From an uncultured Acidobacteriia bacterium (GTDB lineage: Bacteria > Acidobacteriota > Terriglobia > Bryobacterales > Bryobacteraceae), in assembly GCA_903851195.1 (NCBI GenBank), contig CAINNJ010000025.1:496001-560000 (forward strand): a stretch of DNA of 64,000 nt, read 5' to 3'. Positions 62,840-64,000 of the stretch are shown piece after piece (positions within the stretch are counted from its first letter, which is position 1; every line of letters begins with the position of its first letter). The position numbers and the translations under genes were made by a program. The notes under the pieces are model-generated. The model ran no database searches. It was not told where the DNA came from and saw only the letters and a list, made by a program, of their open reading frames with translations.

Positions 62840-64000
62840 GGCGCAGTTTCTCCAGGATCCGATCCCCCAGCAGGGACACGCTGCCGGCGCCCAGCGTCAC
62901 GATCATGTCGCCTGCCTCCACGCCCTCCACAATCTTTTCCACGCCGGCGTCGCTCGAGCCCGCGTACTCCACGCCCCGGTGCCCGAACTGCCGCATGCGC
63001 TCGACCAGGGCTTCCGACGTCACACCCGCAATCGGCTGCTCGGACGCCGCGTAGATATCGAGCATCACCACGCGGTCCGCCGCATGAAAGGCGCGCGCGA
63101 ACTCATCCATCAGGTGCATGGTGCGCGTGTAACGGTGCGGCTGAAACAGCACGTGAACGCGCTTTTTGCACACCGACCGAGCCGCTTCCAGCGTCGCCTG
63201 CACCTCCGTTGGATGATGGCCGTAATCGTCGATCAGCGTCACCCCCCTCGCTTCGCCGCGCACCTCGAACCGGCGCCCCACGCCGGTAAACTTCTTCAGC
63301 CCTTCGCGAATCACCTCCGGCTGCACGCCCAGTTCCAGCGCCACCGCGATGGCGGCCGTGGCGTTCAGAACGTTGTGATCGCCGGGAATATTCAGATGGA
63401 ACTCGCCCAGATCCGCCGTGCGCGACCGCAGCGTGAACGTGGTGTGCAGTTCGCTGTGCCGCTGATCGCCCGGCCGATAATCCGCCTGCGCGCTGGTGCC
63501 ATACGTGATCGTGCGGCGGCGGATCGAGGGCAGAATGCTCTGCACGTTCTCACTGTCCAGACACACAATCGCCGCCCCGTAAAACGGCACTTTGTTGACG
63601 AAGTCCGTAAACGCCGCGCGAATGGCGTCGATATCGGCATAGTGGTCCAGATGCTCGCGGTCGATATTCGTGACAATCGCGAGAATCGGCGACAGCTTCA
63701 GAAACGACCCGTCGCTCTCGTCCGACTCAACCACCAGAAAATCGCTCTTGCCCACCCGCGCGTTCGACCCGCCCATCGCCGCGACCTTCCCGCCGACCAC
63801 CACCGTGGGATCCATCCCGGCATGACTCAGAATGGTCGCCACCATCGATGTGGTGGTAGTCTTCCCGTGGCTGCCCGCGACCGCGATGCCGTACTTCAGC
63901 CGCATCAGTTCCGCCAGCAGTTCACCGCGCGGAATCACCGGGATCTGCAGCCGCCGCGCTTCCTGCACTTCGGGGTTCGACTCATCCACCGCCGAACTCA
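62832..64000 (-). CDS. murC: UDP-N-acetylmuramate-L-alanine ligase, C-terminal part (runs off the window)
   Basis: About 389 residues are visible, missing the N-terminal UDP-binding segment. The frame stays open to the edge. The ATP loop 'GIAVAGSHGKTTTTSMVAT', 'LVVESDESDGSFLKLSP', 'NIDREHLDHYAD', 'TGVGRRFEVRGEARGVTLI', 'DDYGHHPTEVQATL' and 'FQPHRYTRTM' are all MurC hallmarks. It adds L-Ala to UDP-MurNAc. It lies directly before ftsQ, with no murB or ddl between. Confidence 0.96.
   Translation of the reverse strand, partial: SSAVDESNPEVQEARRLQIPVIPRGELLAELMRLKYGIAVAGSHGKTTTTSMVATILSHAGMDPTVVVGGKVAAMGGSNARVGKSDFLVVESDESDGSFLKLSPILAIVTNIDREHLDHYADIDAIRAAFTDFVNKVPFYGAAIVCLDSENVQSILPSIRRRTITYGTSAQADYRPGDQRHSELHTTFTLRSRTADLGEFHLNIPGDHNVLNATAAIAVALELGVQPEVIREGLKKFTGVGRRFEVRGEARGVTLIDDYGHHPTEVQATLEAARSVCKKRVHVLFQPHRYTRTMHLMDEFARAFHAADRVVMLDIYAASEQPIAGVTSEALVERMRQFGHRGVEYAGSSDAGVEKIVEGVEAGDMIVTLGAGSVSLLGDRILEKLRHA

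Overview
This 64-kb window comes from a GC-rich chromosome of an acidobacterium, most likely of the Bryobacteraceae/Solibacter lineage. I infer this from family content: a TIGR03437-type C-terminal domain on a copper monooxygenase-like cytochrome (26125-28209), a VWFA-related acidobacterial protein (2937-3803), DUF1800/DUF1501 and PSD1/DUF1501 pairs, and many secreted beta-propellers. Gene density is very high, no stretch above 300 bases lacks a gene, and I see no tRNA, rRNA, CRISPR array, insertion sequence or prophage. GTG, TTG and perhaps CTG starts are common. Many genes have a -10-like hexamer only 6-9 nt before the start codon, which suggests widespread leaderless mRNAs.

Layout. 1-2.4 kb: end of a YhaM-like exoribonuclease gene, a SurA-like isomerase, an exported ComEA-like HhH protein and a small secreted toxin-fold protein. 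2.4-8.8 kb: ssb, then a VWFA protein coupled to a giant secreted TPR protein. 9-12 kb: a DUF1800/DUF1501 export pair. 12-18.4 kb: a frameshifted MBL hydrolase, a membrane protein with YgfZ, an exported cytochrome-HhH fusion, and two tandem PQQ-like propellers ending at a bidirectional terminator. 18.5-21.8 kb: VapBC, threonine dehydrogenase divergent from a class-III aminotransferase. 21.9-29.1 kb: a PSD1 cytochrome/DUF1501 pair, the monooxygenase-like cytochrome and a hexose-6-phosphate mutarotase. 29.1-31.5 kb: an overlapping operon of ECF sigma factor, anti-sigma factor and D-Ala-D-Ala dipeptidase. 31.6-41.4 kb: trigger factor; a coupled minus-strand chain HU, site-2 protease, two glycosyltransferases, prepilin peptidase and a short-chain reductase; flavin reductase; ClpC; a LolD-like ATPase. 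41.5-45.6 kb: glycerol dehydrogenase and a porin, binding-protein-like, HAMP-sensor and 74-aa-protein operon. 45.6-54.3 kb: a cell-wall/phosphosignalling operon. 54.3-55.3 kb: a tandem duplication of a coiled-coil membrane protein gene. 55.2-59.6 kb: an S9 peptidase, a YncE-like propeller and a formate/nitrite transporter. 59.6-64 kb: a division cluster (murC, ftsQ, ftsA, ftsZ).

The most remarkable region is the minus-strand operon from 54269 to 45628: FHA/DUF3662-like protein, a 33-aa membrane microprotein, a PP2C phosphatase with an apparently extracytoplasmic beta-helix, a Ser/Thr kinase with TPR-like repeats instead of PASTA domains, a RodA-PbpA (SEDS-transpeptidase) fusion, and a second FHA protein. 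Five junctions are overlaps or gaps of a few bases. The content mirrors the actinobacterial fhaA-fhaB-pstP-rodA-pbpA-pknA/B locus, so it probably couples peptidoglycan synthesis to phosphorylation. A second candidate system is the porin/PBP-like/HAMP/74-aa operon at 42716-45620, which has one component for each envelope compartment and a sensor lacking any output domain.
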